Positions 23,863-33,264 are shown, counted from the first letter of the stretch. The stretch: DNA of 64,000 nt from Gammaproteobacteria bacterium (GCA_015709615.1 CP054179.1:2108001-2172000), one strand, 5' to 3'. Notes: a model not told the origin generated them from the letters alone. A program made the numbers and translations.

Positions 23863-25707
23863 ATGTATCCACTGTTAGATACCATCAATTCACCCGCTCA
23901 GTTACGCGAACTGGAACAAAAGAAACTACCGCAATTTGCCAAGGAATTACGTGATTTTCTCGTTGAATCGGTAGCAAAAACCGGTGGGCATTTGTCTTCC
24001 AACCTGGGCACGGTCGAGCTGACGATCGCGCTGCATTACGTATTCAATACGCCGCACGACCAGCTGGTCTGGGATGTTGGGCACCAAACGTATGCCCATA
24101 AGATTCTGACCGGACGGCGCGAGGGTATGAGCAAGCTGCGTATGCATGGCGGCATTGCCGGATTTCCGCGCCGCGACGAGAGCGAATACGATGCCTTCGG
24201 CACCGCGCATTCCAGCACCTCGATCAGCGCCGCATTGGGTATGGCGGTTGCAGCACGTTTGAATCATACCGACCGGCGCGCCATCGCCATCATCGGCGAC
24301 GGCGCCATGAGCGCCGGGATGGCGTTTGAAGCGCTGAACAACGCCGGTGTGATGGATGCTAACTTGCTGGTCATCTTAAACGATAACGATATGTCGATAT
24401 CCCCGCCAGTCGGCGCGCTGAATAATTATCTGGCCAAATTGATGTCTGGACGGTTCTACGCGACGGCGCGCCGTGCTGGCGAAAAAGTACTGGGCGTCGT
24501 TCCACCGGTGCTGGAATTGGCCAAGCGCGCCGAAGAACATGTCAAAGGAATGGTGACTCCCGGTACTTTATTTGAGGAATTCGGATTTAATTATATCGGC
24601 CCGATTGACGGTCACGATCTGGATGTTCTGGTTACCACGCTAAACAACATCAAACAGCTGGATGGCCCGCAATTTCTCCACGTGGTAACCCGCAAAGGCG
24701 CCGGTTACAAGGTGGCCGAGGAAGATCCGATTTTGTACCACGGCGTGAGCAAATTCGACCCGAAGAAAGGGATTGTTGCCAAGCCGAACGGAAAGCCCGC
24801 TTATACGCAAATATTCGGCGACTGGCTGTGCGATATGGCATCGCAGGATTCCCGTTTGATCGGCGTCACCCCGGCGATGCGCGAAGGCTCCGGGCTGGTG
24901 CGTTTTTCTCAAGAATATCCCGAACGCTATTTTGACGTTGGCATCGCCGAACAGCATGCGGTCACTTTTGCAGCCGGTGCGGCCTGCGATGGATTAAAAC
25001 CGGTCGTGGCGATTTACTCCACCTTTCTGCAGCGTGCCTACGATCAGCTGATTCACGATGTCGCCATCCAGAATCTGCCGGTAGTGTTCGCGATCGACCG
25101 GGCCGGTCTGGTTGGTGCGGATGGTCCGACGCACGCGGGTAGTTTCGATTTGTCGTACTTGCGCTGTATCCCCAATATGACTGTCATGGCGCCGGCAGAT
25201 GAAAATGAGTGCCGGCAGATGCTGTATACCGCCTTTAAGCTCGATACACCAGCGGCGGTGCGTTATCCACGCGGAACCGGCCCGGGTGTGAAGGTGCAGA
25301 AGGAAATGCAAGCATTGCCGGTAGGCCGCGGCGAAATCCGGCGGCAAGGAGAAAAGATTGCTTTGCTGGCGTTCGGCAGCATGCTGGCGCCGTGTTTGAG
25401 CGCCGCGGAGGAATTGAATGCGACGGTCGCCAATATGCGCTTTGTCAAACCGCTGGATGACGATCTGGTGGCATCTCTGGCCGCCAGTCACGATCTACTG
25501 GTGACGGTGGAAGAAAACACCGTATTGGGCGGCGCGGGCGGTGCGGTAACCGAGTCGCTCAACAGTCAGCGGATAGGTGTCAAAGTGCTGCAACTCGGTT
25601 TGCCAGATGTGTTCATCGATCAAGGCGATCATGCGCAAATGCTGGCGGATTGCGGGCTGGACAAAGACGGTATTATTAAATCAGTACGGGCGATTTTACC
25701 GGTGTAA
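23863..25707 (+). CDS. dxs: 1-deoxy-D-xylulose-5-phosphate synthase
   Basis: A 614-residue thiamine-diphosphate enzyme that joins pyruvate and glyceraldehyde-3-phosphate in the first step of the MEP pathway. Evidence: LVWDVGHQTYAHKILTGR, the ThDP/Mg site GDGAMSAGMAFEALNNAG with NDNDMSISPPVGALNNYL, the catalytic-region GIAEQHAVTFAAG, and the C-terminal transketolase domain with DQGDH. Length and order are normal. Last gene of the xseB-ispA-dxs run. Confidence 0.97.
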   Translation: MYPLLDTINSPAQLRELEQKKLPQFAKELRDFLVESVAKTGGHLSSNLGTVELTIALHYVFNTPHDQLVWDVGHQTYAHKILTGRREGMSKLRMHGGIAGFPRRDESEYDAFGTAHSSTSISAALGMAVAARLNHTDRRAIAIIGDGAMSAGMAFEALNNAGVMDANLLVILNDNDMSISPPVGALNNYLAKLMSGRFYATARRAGEKVLGVVPPVLELAKRAEEHVKGMVTPGTLFEEFGFNYIGPIDGHDLDVLVTTLNNIKQLDGPQFLHVVTRKGAGYKVAEEDPILYHGVSKFDPKKGIVAKPNGKPAYTQIFGDWLCDMASQDSRLIGVTPAMREGSGLVRFSQEYPERYFDVGIAEQHAVTFAAGAACDGLKPVVAIYSTFLQRAYDQLIHDVAIQNLPVVFAIDRAGLVGADGPTHAGSFDLSYLRCIPNMTVMAPADENECRQMLYTAFKLDTPAAVRYPRGTGPGVKVQKEMQALPVGRGEIRRQGEKIALLAFGSMLAPCLSAAEELNATVANMRFVKPLDDDLVASLAASHDLLVTVEENTVLGGAGGAVTESLNSQRIGVKVLQLGLPDVFIDQGDHAQMLADCGLDKDGIIKSVRAILPV

Positions 25708-25787
25708 CTTTTCCGGAATTAATTGATCTATCTATCATTTGATTCGAAGTTGCCAGCAACGGATGCCTCATCGCACAGGAGACAAAT

Positions 25788-26609
25788 ATGAATAAACAGG
25801 TAGATTTACCCATTGCCGATGTACAAAGCTCACTCGATACCCGGCATATTGCCATCGACCGGGTGGGAATCAAAGCCATTCGCCATCCGGTGGTCGTGGC
25901 GGACAAAAGTGACGGCGTGCAGCACACCATCGCGGTTTTTAACATGTACGTGAATTTGCCACACAACTTCAAAGGCACACACATGTCGCGCTTCGTGGAA
26001 ATCCTTAACAGCCATGAACGCGAAATTTCCGTCGAATCGTTCCAGATCATCCTGCGGGAAATGATCCAGAAACTGGAAACGGATTCCGGTCATATCGAAA
26101 TGACTTTTCCTTATTTCATCAATAAGTCCGCACCTGTTTCCCAAGTCAAAAGTTTGCTCGACTATGAAGTGACCTTCGTCGGTGAAATCAAGAACGGCGA
26201 ATATCTGTTCACGATGAAAGTCGTCGTTCCGGTCACCAGCCTGTGCCCTTGCTCCAAGAAGATTTCCGATTACGGTGCGCACAACCAGCGTTCGCATGTG
26301 ACGATTTCCGTGCGCACCAACAGTTTTGTGTGGATCGAGGATGTTATCCGGATTGCTGAAACAAATGCTTCCTGCGAACTTTACGGTTTGCTGAAGCGGC
26401 CCGACGAAAAATATGTCACCGAGCGCGCTTACGACAACCCCAAATTTGTTGAAGACATCGTCCGGGACATCGCCGAGACGCTTAATCACGATGACCGCAT
26501 CGACGCCTACGTGGTCGAGTCGGAAAACTTCGAATCGATCCATAACCATTCGGCTTACGCGCTGATAAAAAATGATAAAACCCGATCCTCTGGAATGCCG
26601 CTGGAGTAG
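25788..26609 (+). CDS. folE2: GTP cyclohydrolase FolE2 (type IB)
   Basis: A 273-residue metal-flexible enzyme converting GTP to 7,8-dihydroneopterin triphosphate at the entry to folate synthesis. The diagnostic SLCPCSKKISDYGAHNQRS motif with the active-site Cys is present, together with DRVGIKAIRHPV near the N-terminus and VVESENFESIHNHSAYA near the end. A GGAGA site lies just before ATG 25788. FolE2 is often the only or the zinc-independent GTP cyclohydrolase; no Zur site was identified. A strong stem-loop follows 19 bases after the stop. Confidence 0.96.
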   Translation: MNKQVDLPIADVQSSLDTRHIAIDRVGIKAIRHPVVVADKSDGVQHTIAVFNMYVNLPHNFKGTHMSRFVEILNSHEREISVESFQIILREMIQKLETDSGHIEMTFPYFINKSAPVSQVKSLLDYEVTFVGEIKNGEYLFTMKVVVPVTSLCPCSKKISDYGAHNQRSHVTISVRTNSFVWIEDVIRIAETNASCELYGLLKRPDEKYVTERAYDNPKFVEDIVRDIAETLNHDDRIDAYVVESENFESIHNHSAYALIKNDKTRSSGMPLE

Positions 26610-26628
26610 ATCAAAACTTTTAAAATTT

Positions 26629-26662
26629 TTTTCCCGGTTACCGCCTCGGGTAACCGGGAAAA
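26629..26662. repeat. Perfect 14-bp stem-loop downstream of folE2
   Basis: TTTTCCCGGTTACC (26629-26642) pairs without mismatch with GGTAACCGGGAAAA (26649-26662) around a six-base loop. The T run is on the 5' side and the A run on the 3' side of the stem on both strands, so it lacks the downstream T tract of a classical intrinsic terminator. It may still end transcription, protect the folE2 mRNA end, or be a protein-binding palindrome. Confidence 0.75.
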
Positions 26663-26723
26663 CCACTTAAGCTCACTTCCGGCAACGTCCTGGCTAACAC
26701 TCGATTAACTCAGGAGGTATGTC

Positions 26724-27839
26724 ATGTCACACATGATCATTCAAGACCGCGCCGCAGGCGCCATCATGGGTGCTTCCATCGGCGATGCTTTGGCGCTCGG
26801 TCCCCATTGGTATTACGATCTTGCCGAACTGCGGCGCGATTACGGCGATTGGATTACTACCTACACCGACCCCAAATCGGGGCGCTATCACAGCGGACGC
26901 AAGGCCGGACAACTCTCGCAAGCTGGCATCATTCTGACTTTGATGCTGCGTTCCCTGGTCGAACGAGGTCAATACGACGAAGCCGATTTCTGCCGCCGGC
27001 TGGACGAAGAACTTTTTCCACTGCTCAATGGCACGCCCATGAGCGGGCCGGGCGGCTATACCAGTCAATCGATTCGTCATGCGTGGCGCTGCCGGGTAGA
27101 ACAAAAATTGCCGTGGGGTCAAACGGGTGGTCATGCCGATACCACTGAAGCGATTGAACGCACGCTGGCGATAGCAGTCCGCTATGCATTTCAACCGGCG
27201 GAACTCGCAACCGCAGTGGCAAACAATACCCGCCTGACGCAAATCGACGATACGGTGATTTCCATGACAGTGGCCTATGCCGCCGTATTGAGCATGCTGG
27301 TGCAGGGACATGCGCTGGACGCTGCGCTATCCGGAAAATTGATGAAACTGGTGAAAACTGGAAAACTGCCTTTTCACGCCGTCACCTTCGACGATTTGCA
27401 ACCGCCGCGTCCGGGCGATCCCGATCCGCCCCGTGCCGGAAGATTTGCATCGCCGGATGCATTGCTGACCCCGTCTTACATGGCGCAAGCGGTTACGGAT
27501 GCGGCTATCCGTATCGAACCGGCGTGGAAGGTGTCGATAGTGTACGGCATGCCCTGCGCTATTTATCACCAACTTCCCGCTGCTTACTATCTCGCCGCCC
27601 GCTTTCGCAACGATTTTGAATCCGCCGTGTTGCATGCCGTCAACGGTGGCGGGCAGAACCTGGCGCGCGCCATTCTGACTGGCGCGCTGGTTGGCGCTCA
27701 AGTAGGGTTATCCAACATCCCGCAACACTTTCTCGACGGGCTGGAAGATGCGGAAACCCTCATGAATCTGGCTAAAGGCCTTGCTGCTCAGGTTGCGGAC
27801 GCAGCGAAGCCAGTTGAGATTGAAAATAGCCGGGGCTAA
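26724..27839 (+). CDS. ADP-ribosylglycohydrolase-like protein with altered metal motifs
   Basis: A 371-residue protein with the ARH family opening GAIMGASIGDALALGPHWYYD and a helical body. True ARH enzymes bind two Mg ions through a DDT motif near the N-terminus and a GGDxD motif near the C-terminus. Here those positions read SGRKAGQLSQAGIILTLML and NGGGQNLARAILTGALVGA, so key Asp residues seem missing and the activity is uncertain. A very strong AGGAGGT site precedes ATG 26724. The gene converges with the methyltransferase gene, the ends overlapping by four bases. Confidence 0.75.
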   Translation: MSHMIIQDRAAGAIMGASIGDALALGPHWYYDLAELRRDYGDWITTYTDPKSGRYHSGRKAGQLSQAGIILTLMLRSLVERGQYDEADFCRRLDEELFPLLNGTPMSGPGGYTSQSIRHAWRCRVEQKLPWGQTGGHADTTEAIERTLAIAVRYAFQPAELATAVANNTRLTQIDDTVISMTVAYAAVLSMLVQGHALDAALSGKLMKLVKTGKLPFHAVTFDDLQPPRPGDPDPPRAGRFASPDALLTPSYMAQAVTDAAIRIEPAWKVSIVYGMPCAIYHQLPAAYYLAARFRNDFESAVLHAVNGGGQNLARAILTGALVGAQVGLSNIPQHFLDGLEDAETLMNLAKGLAAQVADAAKPVEIENSRG

Positions 27840-28870
27840 GGTTTGCGCCCGGTCACGATGCTGTAATAACCGGAAGCTTTGTGAATTTGCACATCGATAA
27901 AGCCAATTTCCTGCAACATGGTGGATAACTCCAAACCGGAGTATTGCTTCCCTTCCGTCCACCCCATCATCATCATACCGAACGCAGCCGGTGCGAACGG
28001 GCCGGTTTTATCGTCGTTGCACAGCATCTCATGGATGACGATGCGCCCGCCGCATGCCAGCGAGTCAAAGCTTTTTGCCGTCAAAAAGTGACATTTCTCC
28101 GGCGGCCAGTCATGAAATACATTGGAAAAGAAATGCAGATCGGCGGACGGCCAGTGATCGGACCACAAATTGGTGCCGCAGGTTGTGATGCGATCTTGTA
28201 AGCCATATTCAGCAATATAGCCCTGCGCCACTTCGCATACCTGAGGAAAATCCATGACAATCGCTTGCAGATTTGGCAAACGCAAAGCCGCGCCGATCGA
28301 ATGTGCGCCGGAGCTGCCGCCGATATCCAGCATGATACGATGCTGCGAGAGATCCAGAATCCCCGGCCAAACCAGCGCCGACGCCATGCTCATGCTGTGC
28401 ATGCCGCTGGTGAAACGGTGCAGCAATTCAATCTGTTCTTCGTGCGACTGATAAATGCTGCCGCCGCCGTAAGTTTGCGGCGAATCGGTCAGGATGGCTT
28501 TTTCCAGGCTTGCGAAGGAACAGACCTGATAATTATCGATCATCAGATCCCAGAGAAAACCGAAGTAATTCGGACTCTTCTGCAGCAAATATTCTTCCGA
28601 TACCGCGGTGAGGGCATAACGCTCTTGTTGTAGCGACAAAAAACCCAGCGCGCAAGCTACGGTCAGAATCGCTTCGGCCGGGCGCGGCTTGATATTGAGC
28701 GCATCGCAAATCTCCGTCAACGTGCGCGGATTATCCGCCAGCAGAGCGAAAACCTTCAACCGGTGCGCCAGCAATAACGCCGGATAACCATAAACCGCGA
28801 ACACCACATCCCATAGCGGACGATCATCGGTTCTCGGCATCGGAACGTTGGAAAAGGCATTTTGTGTCAT
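27836..28870 (-). CDS. SAM-dependent O-methyltransferase (plant-type/AOMT family)
   Basis: A 344-residue protein with the two-domain build of the class II O-methyltransferases. The N-terminal winged-helix dimerisation domain (ALLLAHRLKVFALLADNPRTLTEI) is followed by a SAM-binding Rossmann domain with IMLDIGGSSGAHSIGAAL, then VFHDWPPEKCHFLTA with the His-Asp pair used in catalysis, and GGRIVIHEMLCNDDKTGP. The substrate is unknown; relatives methylate phenolic and polyketide hydroxyls. The start is preceded by AGGAGAA. The SRPBCC gene lies 85 bases upstream on the same strand. Confidence 0.85.
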   Translation of the reverse strand: MTQNAFSNVPMPRTDDRPLWDVVFAVYGYPALLLAHRLKVFALLADNPRTLTEICDALNIKPRPAEAILTVACALGFLSLQQERYALTAVSEEYLLQKSPNYFGFLWDLMIDNYQVCSFASLEKAILTDSPQTYGGGSIYQSHEEQIELLHRFTSGMHSMSMASALVWPGILDLSQHRIMLDIGGSSGAHSIGAALRLPNLQAIVMDFPQVCEVAQGYIAEYGLQDRITTCGTNLWSDHWPSADLHFFSNVFHDWPPEKCHFLTAKSFDSLACGGRIVIHEMLCNDDKTGPFAPAAFGMMMMGWTEGKQYSGLELSTMLQEIGFIDVQIHKASGYYSIVTGRKP

Positions 28871-28955
28871 TAGTTCTCCTTTGACCCTGACCGGTTTATG
28901 AAACAGTCATCGCAGCACGCATTGTTGAAAGAATGCTTGGGAACGACCGGGATTC

Positions 28956-29447
28956 TCATGATTTTTCCGCCTCGACCAAGCGTTTGATATTCTGCACCGT
29001 CCGTCCCGCGCCGTCTTTAATGGCGACGCGAACCAATCCTTCGAAAGGCCGCATAATCGCCAGAATTTCCAGCAATTCGAAAGTAAATGTCAGCTTGGTG
29101 GATTGCGCCGGATTGATTTCCTGCAACTCGTAAGTGCAGCGGAACGGATCGGACACGCCAACCAGTGTAATGCGCTGCCCCGGCTCGAAGGTTGAAATTT
29201 TAAACTTCGATTCCGAACGCCGCCCCTGATCGACGCGAACCTGACGGCCTTCGGTGCCGAGCCGGATCGGCCCCGGCGTCAACTGCTCCAGCTCTTTGAC
29301 TTCCGGCGACCATTTCGGGTAATTGTCAAACAGACCGTCACCGAGAAAGCGGAATAACTCAGCCGCCGGACAGGATACGATCGTATTAGCCCGTCCGATA
29401 ACCGGATCAGTCGAACCCAGATTGAGCATGGAACCTAAATTGAACAT
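28956..29447 (-). CDS. SRPBCC (START-like) family protein
   Basis: A small hydrophobic-ligand-binding-fold protein of about 163 residues. The pattern ANTIVSCPAAELFRFLGDGLFDNYPKWSPEVKELEQL at the start, with middle strands (GTEGRQVRVDQGRR, RITLVGVSDPF), fits the polyketide-cyclase/coenzyme-Q-binding family. It begins at ATG 29447 where AGGG lies eight bases upstream; an upstream ATG at 29468 is possible. Its place before an O-methyltransferase suggests, but does not prove, a small-molecule pathway. Confidence 0.7.
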   Translation of the reverse strand: MFNLGSMLNLGSTDPVIGRANTIVSCPAAELFRFLGDGLFDNYPKWSPEVKELEQLTPGPIRLGTEGRQVRVDQGRRSESKFKISTFEPGQRITLVGVSDPFRCTYELQEINPAQSTKLTFTFELLEILAIMRPFEGLVRVAIKDGAGRTVQNIKRLVEAEKS

Positions 29448-29896
29448 AGCGTTAGCCCTTGATGACAAACCTAGCTTATCGATTGACGATGAATTGAGAC
29501 GTTAAACGAAACAAGGGGGGATTTCAAGTAATAAACAACCCCCGTGGCTGGACTAGGGGAATCACAAATTAAGAAGATGAGTAAGTTTTATTACTAATGC
29601 AGCAAACACTAACTGATGTTTAAAAGAGCTTCTCGCATTCTCGGAACCTTTCTTTGTACCAATTGATCTTAAAAATGCATAGTTGTATTCGGCGGCATAG
29701 CGCTTGGTGCCGGAGTGGTGTACAAGCGAGTATGTTATCCCTTTTATCATTTTGCTCAAACTGACAGCCTTCGGTTGCCATTGAGCCTCATGCCAGGCAT
29801 CCGCTCCCGTAGCATAAAGGGAGGTATGCTAGCAACAGCAGTCATTAGTAAAATAGCGACAGAAATCCCTATATTCATCGGCAAGGGAGGATAAAC
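29448..29896. other. Noncoding stretch, possibly with gene remnant
   Basis: About 450 bases. A minus-strand frame of 65 codons (29562-29759, starting MSKMIKGITYSLVHHSGT) has no recognised match, and its AT-rich composition differs from the neighbours, so it may be a decayed gene or chance. A G6 run at 29514-29519 faces a C5 run at 29537-29541 and could form a loose stem. The strong GGGAGG site at 29884-29889 belongs to the next gene. Confidence 0.4.
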
Positions 29897-30646
29897 ATGA
29901 AAATCGTCGTCATCGGCGGTACCGGACTTATCGGTTCGAAGACTTCCGCCATTTTGCGTCAGGGTGGGCACGAGGTTGTTTCCGCCTCACCCAAAACCGG
30001 CATCAACACCATCACTGGTGAAGGTCTCAAAGAAGCAATGGTCGACACGCAGGTGGTGATCGATCTGGCCAATTCACCCTCATTTGAAGAAAGGGCGGTG
30101 CTGGAATTTTTCGAGACTTCCGGTCGTAATCTTCTCGCAGCGGAGACCACGGCCGGTGTCCGACACCATGTAGCATTATCCATCGTTGGAACCGATCGGA
30201 TGCCTGATAATGGTTATTTTCAGGCCAAAGTCGCACAAGAGAAATTAATCCAAGCTTCCAACATCCCCTACACCATTATTCGTTCGACTCAGTTCCTGGA
30301 ATTCCTTGGTGCCATCGCCGCTTCAAGTATAGTCGGAAACGTGGTCAGGCTTTCGCCTGGCTTGTTTCAACCTATCGCAGCTGACGATGTTGCTGCCATC
30401 GTCGCTGATGTGGCACTTGCTGCTCCACGAAATGGCATTGTCGAGATCGCTGGTCCGGAACGAGCCCCATTCAACGAGATCATCGCCCGCTATCTGAAGA
30501 CGATCGGTGACACGCGCGAAGTTGTGAGTGATCCCGAGGCCCGATACTTCGGTGGCCGGGTCGAAGAGCACTCACTTGTGCCGTTGGGTGAAGCGCGCCT
30601 CGGCTGCATCAGTTTCGACGAATGGTTTCGCCGCTCTCAGGCATGA
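29897..30646 (+). CDS. NmrA-like NAD(P)-binding SDR protein
   Basis: A 249-residue atypical short-chain dehydrogenase. The N-terminal dinucleotide-binding GGTGLIGSKTSAILRQGGHEV is clear, followed by VVIDLANSPSFEERAVLEFFETS, HHVALSIVGTDRMPDNGYFQAKVAQEKLIQ and PYTIIRSTQFLEFLGAIA. NmrA-type proteins act as redox-sensing regulators or reductases; the catalytic Tyr-x3-Lys of classical SDRs is seen here as YFQAK. GGGAGG lies eight bases before the start. A cupin gene follows 37 bases downstream on the same strand, a pairing seen often in bacterial genomes. Confidence 0.87.
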   Translation: MKIVVIGGTGLIGSKTSAILRQGGHEVVSASPKTGINTITGEGLKEAMVDTQVVIDLANSPSFEERAVLEFFETSGRNLLAAETTAGVRHHVALSIVGTDRMPDNGYFQAKVAQEKLIQASNIPYTIIRSTQFLEFLGAIAASSIVGNVVRLSPGLFQPIAADDVAAIVADVALAAPRNGIVEIAGPERAPFNEIIARYLKTIGDTREVVSDPEARYFGGRVEEHSLVPLGEARLGCISFDEWFRRSQA

Positions 30647-30683
30647 TTCTGATTCTTCATCAACCAATCAGAGGAGAAATTCC

Positions 30684-31100
30684 ATGAAATACATACTCTA
30701 TTTGCTTCTTCTCACCCTTCTGCCGTTTGGTGTCGCCCTGGCCGATGCACCAAAGTCGAAGAATGCCAAGGTGACCGTCGTCTATCAGCATGAGTTACCG
30801 AACATCCCTGGCAAGAGCATCAAGGGCGTGCTCGTCGAATATGGCCCAGGCGGTTATTCACCTGGTCACACACATGCCAAATCAGCCTTCATCTACGCGA
30901 CTGTGCTTGAAGGGGCGGTCCGCAACCAAATCAATGATGGACCGGTGGTAACCTACGAGGCTGGACAGAGCTTCTCCGAATTGCCCGGTGATCGTCATAG
31001 TGTCAGCGCTAATGCCAGCGAGACGAAGTCAGCAAGGCTCCTCGCAGTATTCGTAGTGGATACGAACGAGACCGAATTGACGATTCCATTTAAGGACTGA
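30684..31100 (+). CDS. Secreted cupin-domain protein
   Basis: 138 residues. A signal peptide (KYILYLLLLTLLPFGVALA) precedes a single cupin barrel: GPGGYSPGHTHAKSAFIYATVLEGAVRN contains the first cupin motif with metal-binding His residues, and GQSFSELPGDRHSVSANAS the second. The start is ATG 30684, after a GAGGAGA site; a frame beginning at 30528 overlaps the NmrA gene and is artefactual. Likely a periplasmic metal-dependent protein. The IS5 remnant begins 20 bases after its stop. Confidence 0.85.
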   Translation: MKYILYLLLLTLLPFGVALADAPKSKNAKVTVVYQHELPNIPGKSIKGVLVEYGPGGYSPGHTHAKSAFIYATVLEGAVRNQINDGPVVTYEAGQSFSELPGDRHSVSANASETKSARLLAVFVVDTNETELTIPFKD

Positions 31101-31120
31101 GCAAAGCGAATAGATACTAT

Positions 31121-31920
31121 AGCCTGTTAACGCTATTCAATATAATTCAGTGATGGAAATCACCGAAACTCAATACCAACGGATCGAATGCTGCCTGCCG
31201 CGTCAGCGTGGCAGCGTCAAGCATTCAAACTTGCAAGTTCTCAATGCCATTCTTTGCGTAGCCGGGCATGGCTGCAAGTGGCGAGGACTGCCCAAACGCT
31301 TTGGCAACTGGCATACCATCTATACCCGCATGAATCGCTGGGCAAAGAGTGGTGTCTTGAGCCATGTTTTTGGGCAACTCCAGCATCAGCAAATCATCCG
31401 TATCCGTATTGAAGCTGTTTCGCCGGACAGTACCAGCATCAAAGTCCATCCCGGCGGTACGGGCGTGTTAAAAAAACGGCCCGCAATCCATCGGAAAATC
31501 CCGAGGTGGATGGACCACCAAAAATTTATCTGGTTGCCGCAGATTCCAGAACAACCACAAGCTTCGCCCTCTCACCCGGTCACTCCCATGATGCACCGGA
31601 AGGCAGACAACTTTTGCTTTCCCCCGGCCCCGTCAATACGTCCACCTGCCTGCCGATGGATCGCGTTTATGAAGGCGGCCAAACCCGCCAACTGGCGCTA
31701 GATTTAGGTTACATCCCGGCTGTTCCGACCGAAGCAAATCGTTTGCCGCCTTGGCAATACAGCCGTGCCATGTACAAAAAGCGCAACGAGATCGAACGAT
31801 TATTCAGAGGCTCAAGGGATTTCGTCGCATCTTCTCCAGGTTCGATAAGCTTGATGCCGACTTCATCTCCTTCATCCGCTTCGCCTTCATCGTCGAAGCA
31901 CTCAGATTGTGTTAACAGGC
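31121..31920 (+). mobile_element. Degraded IS5-family (IS427-like) insertion sequence
   Basis: An element of about 800 bp bounded by GCCTGTTAAC (31122-31131) and GTTAACAGGC (31911-31920). The right boundary runs GGCC then CTAA, an IS5-type YTAR target; on the left CTATAG stands where CTAAGG would be expected, so the left tip has decayed. It carries one transposase in two frames. It sits between the cupin gene and the LuxR-type regulator. Confidence 0.8.
31150..31917 (+). pseudogene. IS5-family transposase, broken by a frameshift
   Basis: Frame 1 (31150 to about 31476) encodes the N-terminal domain (RIECCLPRQRG, GCKWRGLPKRFGNWHTIYTR, SPDSTSIKVHPGGTG). At a run of seven A (31470-31476) a -1 shift gives KNGPQSIGKSRGGWTTKI and the DDE region (ALSPGHSHDAPEGRQLL, MYKKRNEIERLF). 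This shift looks like the programmed frameshift known in the IS427 group. Near 31806-31810 one base is missing compared with the expected RLFRRLKGFRRIF continuation, so the end is read out of frame (GSRDFVASS). That second shift should inactivate the enzyme. Confidence 0.8.
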
Positions 31921-32052
31921 CCTAATATCTATTGCTCATGGTTTTCTTCAGTTTAATTAGTTCAAATTTGCGTATACCATTGATGCATCCAGTATCTAAG
32001 TAAGATTACCCGTAATCGTATTTAGTTAGCTCATTGAGATACCAAAGAAAGA

Positions 32053-33264
32053 ATGGGAAGCACACAGAATGAATTGACTCGCCTTAGCAACTTGATCGGC
32101 TTGATCTATGAAGGCGCAACTGACCCGAACCGCTGGACCAGCGACATCTTGCCAGCAATAGCTGACTACATTCAGGCGCCAGAATGTATTTTATTCACGA
32201 CTTCGCATACACCGCAAAATGGAGGGTATTTTTTTATTCATGGCATCGCCCAGGATCATATCGATCTTTACCTAAGCAAATACGTCCACACAGATGTCTG
32301 GTTGCGCGCTGGAGCTGAGAGAAATCTATTCTTTGATGGCAATATTACCATCGGGGAAGAACTGGTTCCACGCGAGCAGTTGCTGCAATCAAAAATTTAC
32401 AAGGAATATCTCAGTCGCGATGAAAACATGGCTCAATTGTTGAGTAGCGTGATTTTTGGAGCAGAGTCCACGAGTTCCATGCCAACGGTCTGCTCATTTT
32501 TCCGTGGTTTTCACCATCCGGCATTCGATGAGGCGGATCGCGAACGTTTACGGCTGATTCTACCGCATCTGTCTCGCTCGCTGGGAGTAATGCAACGTCT
32601 TCGCTCATCTGAATTGACCGTGACTACTACCTTAGCCGCATTTGATCGCTTATCTACAGGCGTATTGCTAAGCGATTCTGCAGGTGAAGTAACCTTTATC
32701 AGTCAAGCTGCCAAGCGCATACTGGATAGCAACGATGGATTAAAGCTAAAGAAGCGCTCGCGCACGCCTGGACTAGGTCAACTTGTTGCTGATAATCCAC
32801 TGGCTCAACGGGCTTTATCCGTAGCACTTAACGCAACTTTAACCCGAGACCCATACGGTACAGAACATTTCTCCGATTCAGTGATCATTCCCCGTTCATC
32901 GGGAAAAACAGCTTTTGCACTTCAATTTTCTGCTTTGGGGGGACAGAGTGAATTTGGTACATGCAGCACTTTTGCAGCCATTATCTTTGTAACTGATAGT
33001 GCCCAGCAGGCAGAGGTAGATCCAATTCTACTAGAGAACGCTTATAACTTGACGCCTGCTGAAGCTCGTGTGGCGATCGCATTGCTGGAGTGTAGTTCGG
33101 TGCAGGAAGTTGCCGATTATTTCAACATCAGCCCTCATACAGTGCGCACCCATCTTAAGCAGATTTACGCCAAGCTCGGGGTGGATACACGGGTAAGATT
33201 CGCCAAACTAATGCTGGGTCTGGCAAGCAACAAGCAACCGCAGAGCATTTTAACTCGAAGATAA
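32053..33264 (+). CDS. LuxR-family transcriptional regulator
   Basis: A 403-residue DNA-binding protein. The C-terminal LuxR helix-turn-helix is complete (LTPAEARVAIALLE, then VQEVADYFNISPHTVRTHLKQIYAKLGVDTR, about residues 333-385). The N-terminal two thirds is an unassigned sensor-like region (GATDPNRWTSDILPAIADYI) with a PAS-like middle part (TGVLLSDSAGEVTFISQAAKRIL). No receiver domain is seen, so the signal may be a small molecule. No target genes are evident; the nearest genes are IS remnants. Confidence 0.85.
   Translation: MGSTQNELTRLSNLIGLIYEGATDPNRWTSDILPAIADYIQAPECILFTTSHTPQNGGYFFIHGIAQDHIDLYLSKYVHTDVWLRAGAERNLFFDGNITIGEELVPREQLLQSKIYKEYLSRDENMAQLLSSVIFGAESTSSMPTVCSFFRGFHHPAFDEADRERLRLILPHLSRSLGVMQRLRSSELTVTTTLAAFDRLSTGVLLSDSAGEVTFISQAAKRILDSNDGLKLKKRSRTPGLGQLVADNPLAQRALSVALNATLTRDPYGTEHFSDSVIIPRSSGKTAFALQFSALGGQSEFGTCSTFAAIIFVTDSAQQAEVDPILLENAYNLTPAEARVAIALLECSSVQEVADYFNISPHTVRTHLKQIYAKLGVDTRVRFAKLMLGLASNKQPQSILTRR

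Noticed and set aside
26610..26723. Intrinsic terminator after folE2
   Set aside because: The stem is perfect, but the T run precedes it instead of following it on either strand, so I list it as a stem-loop only.
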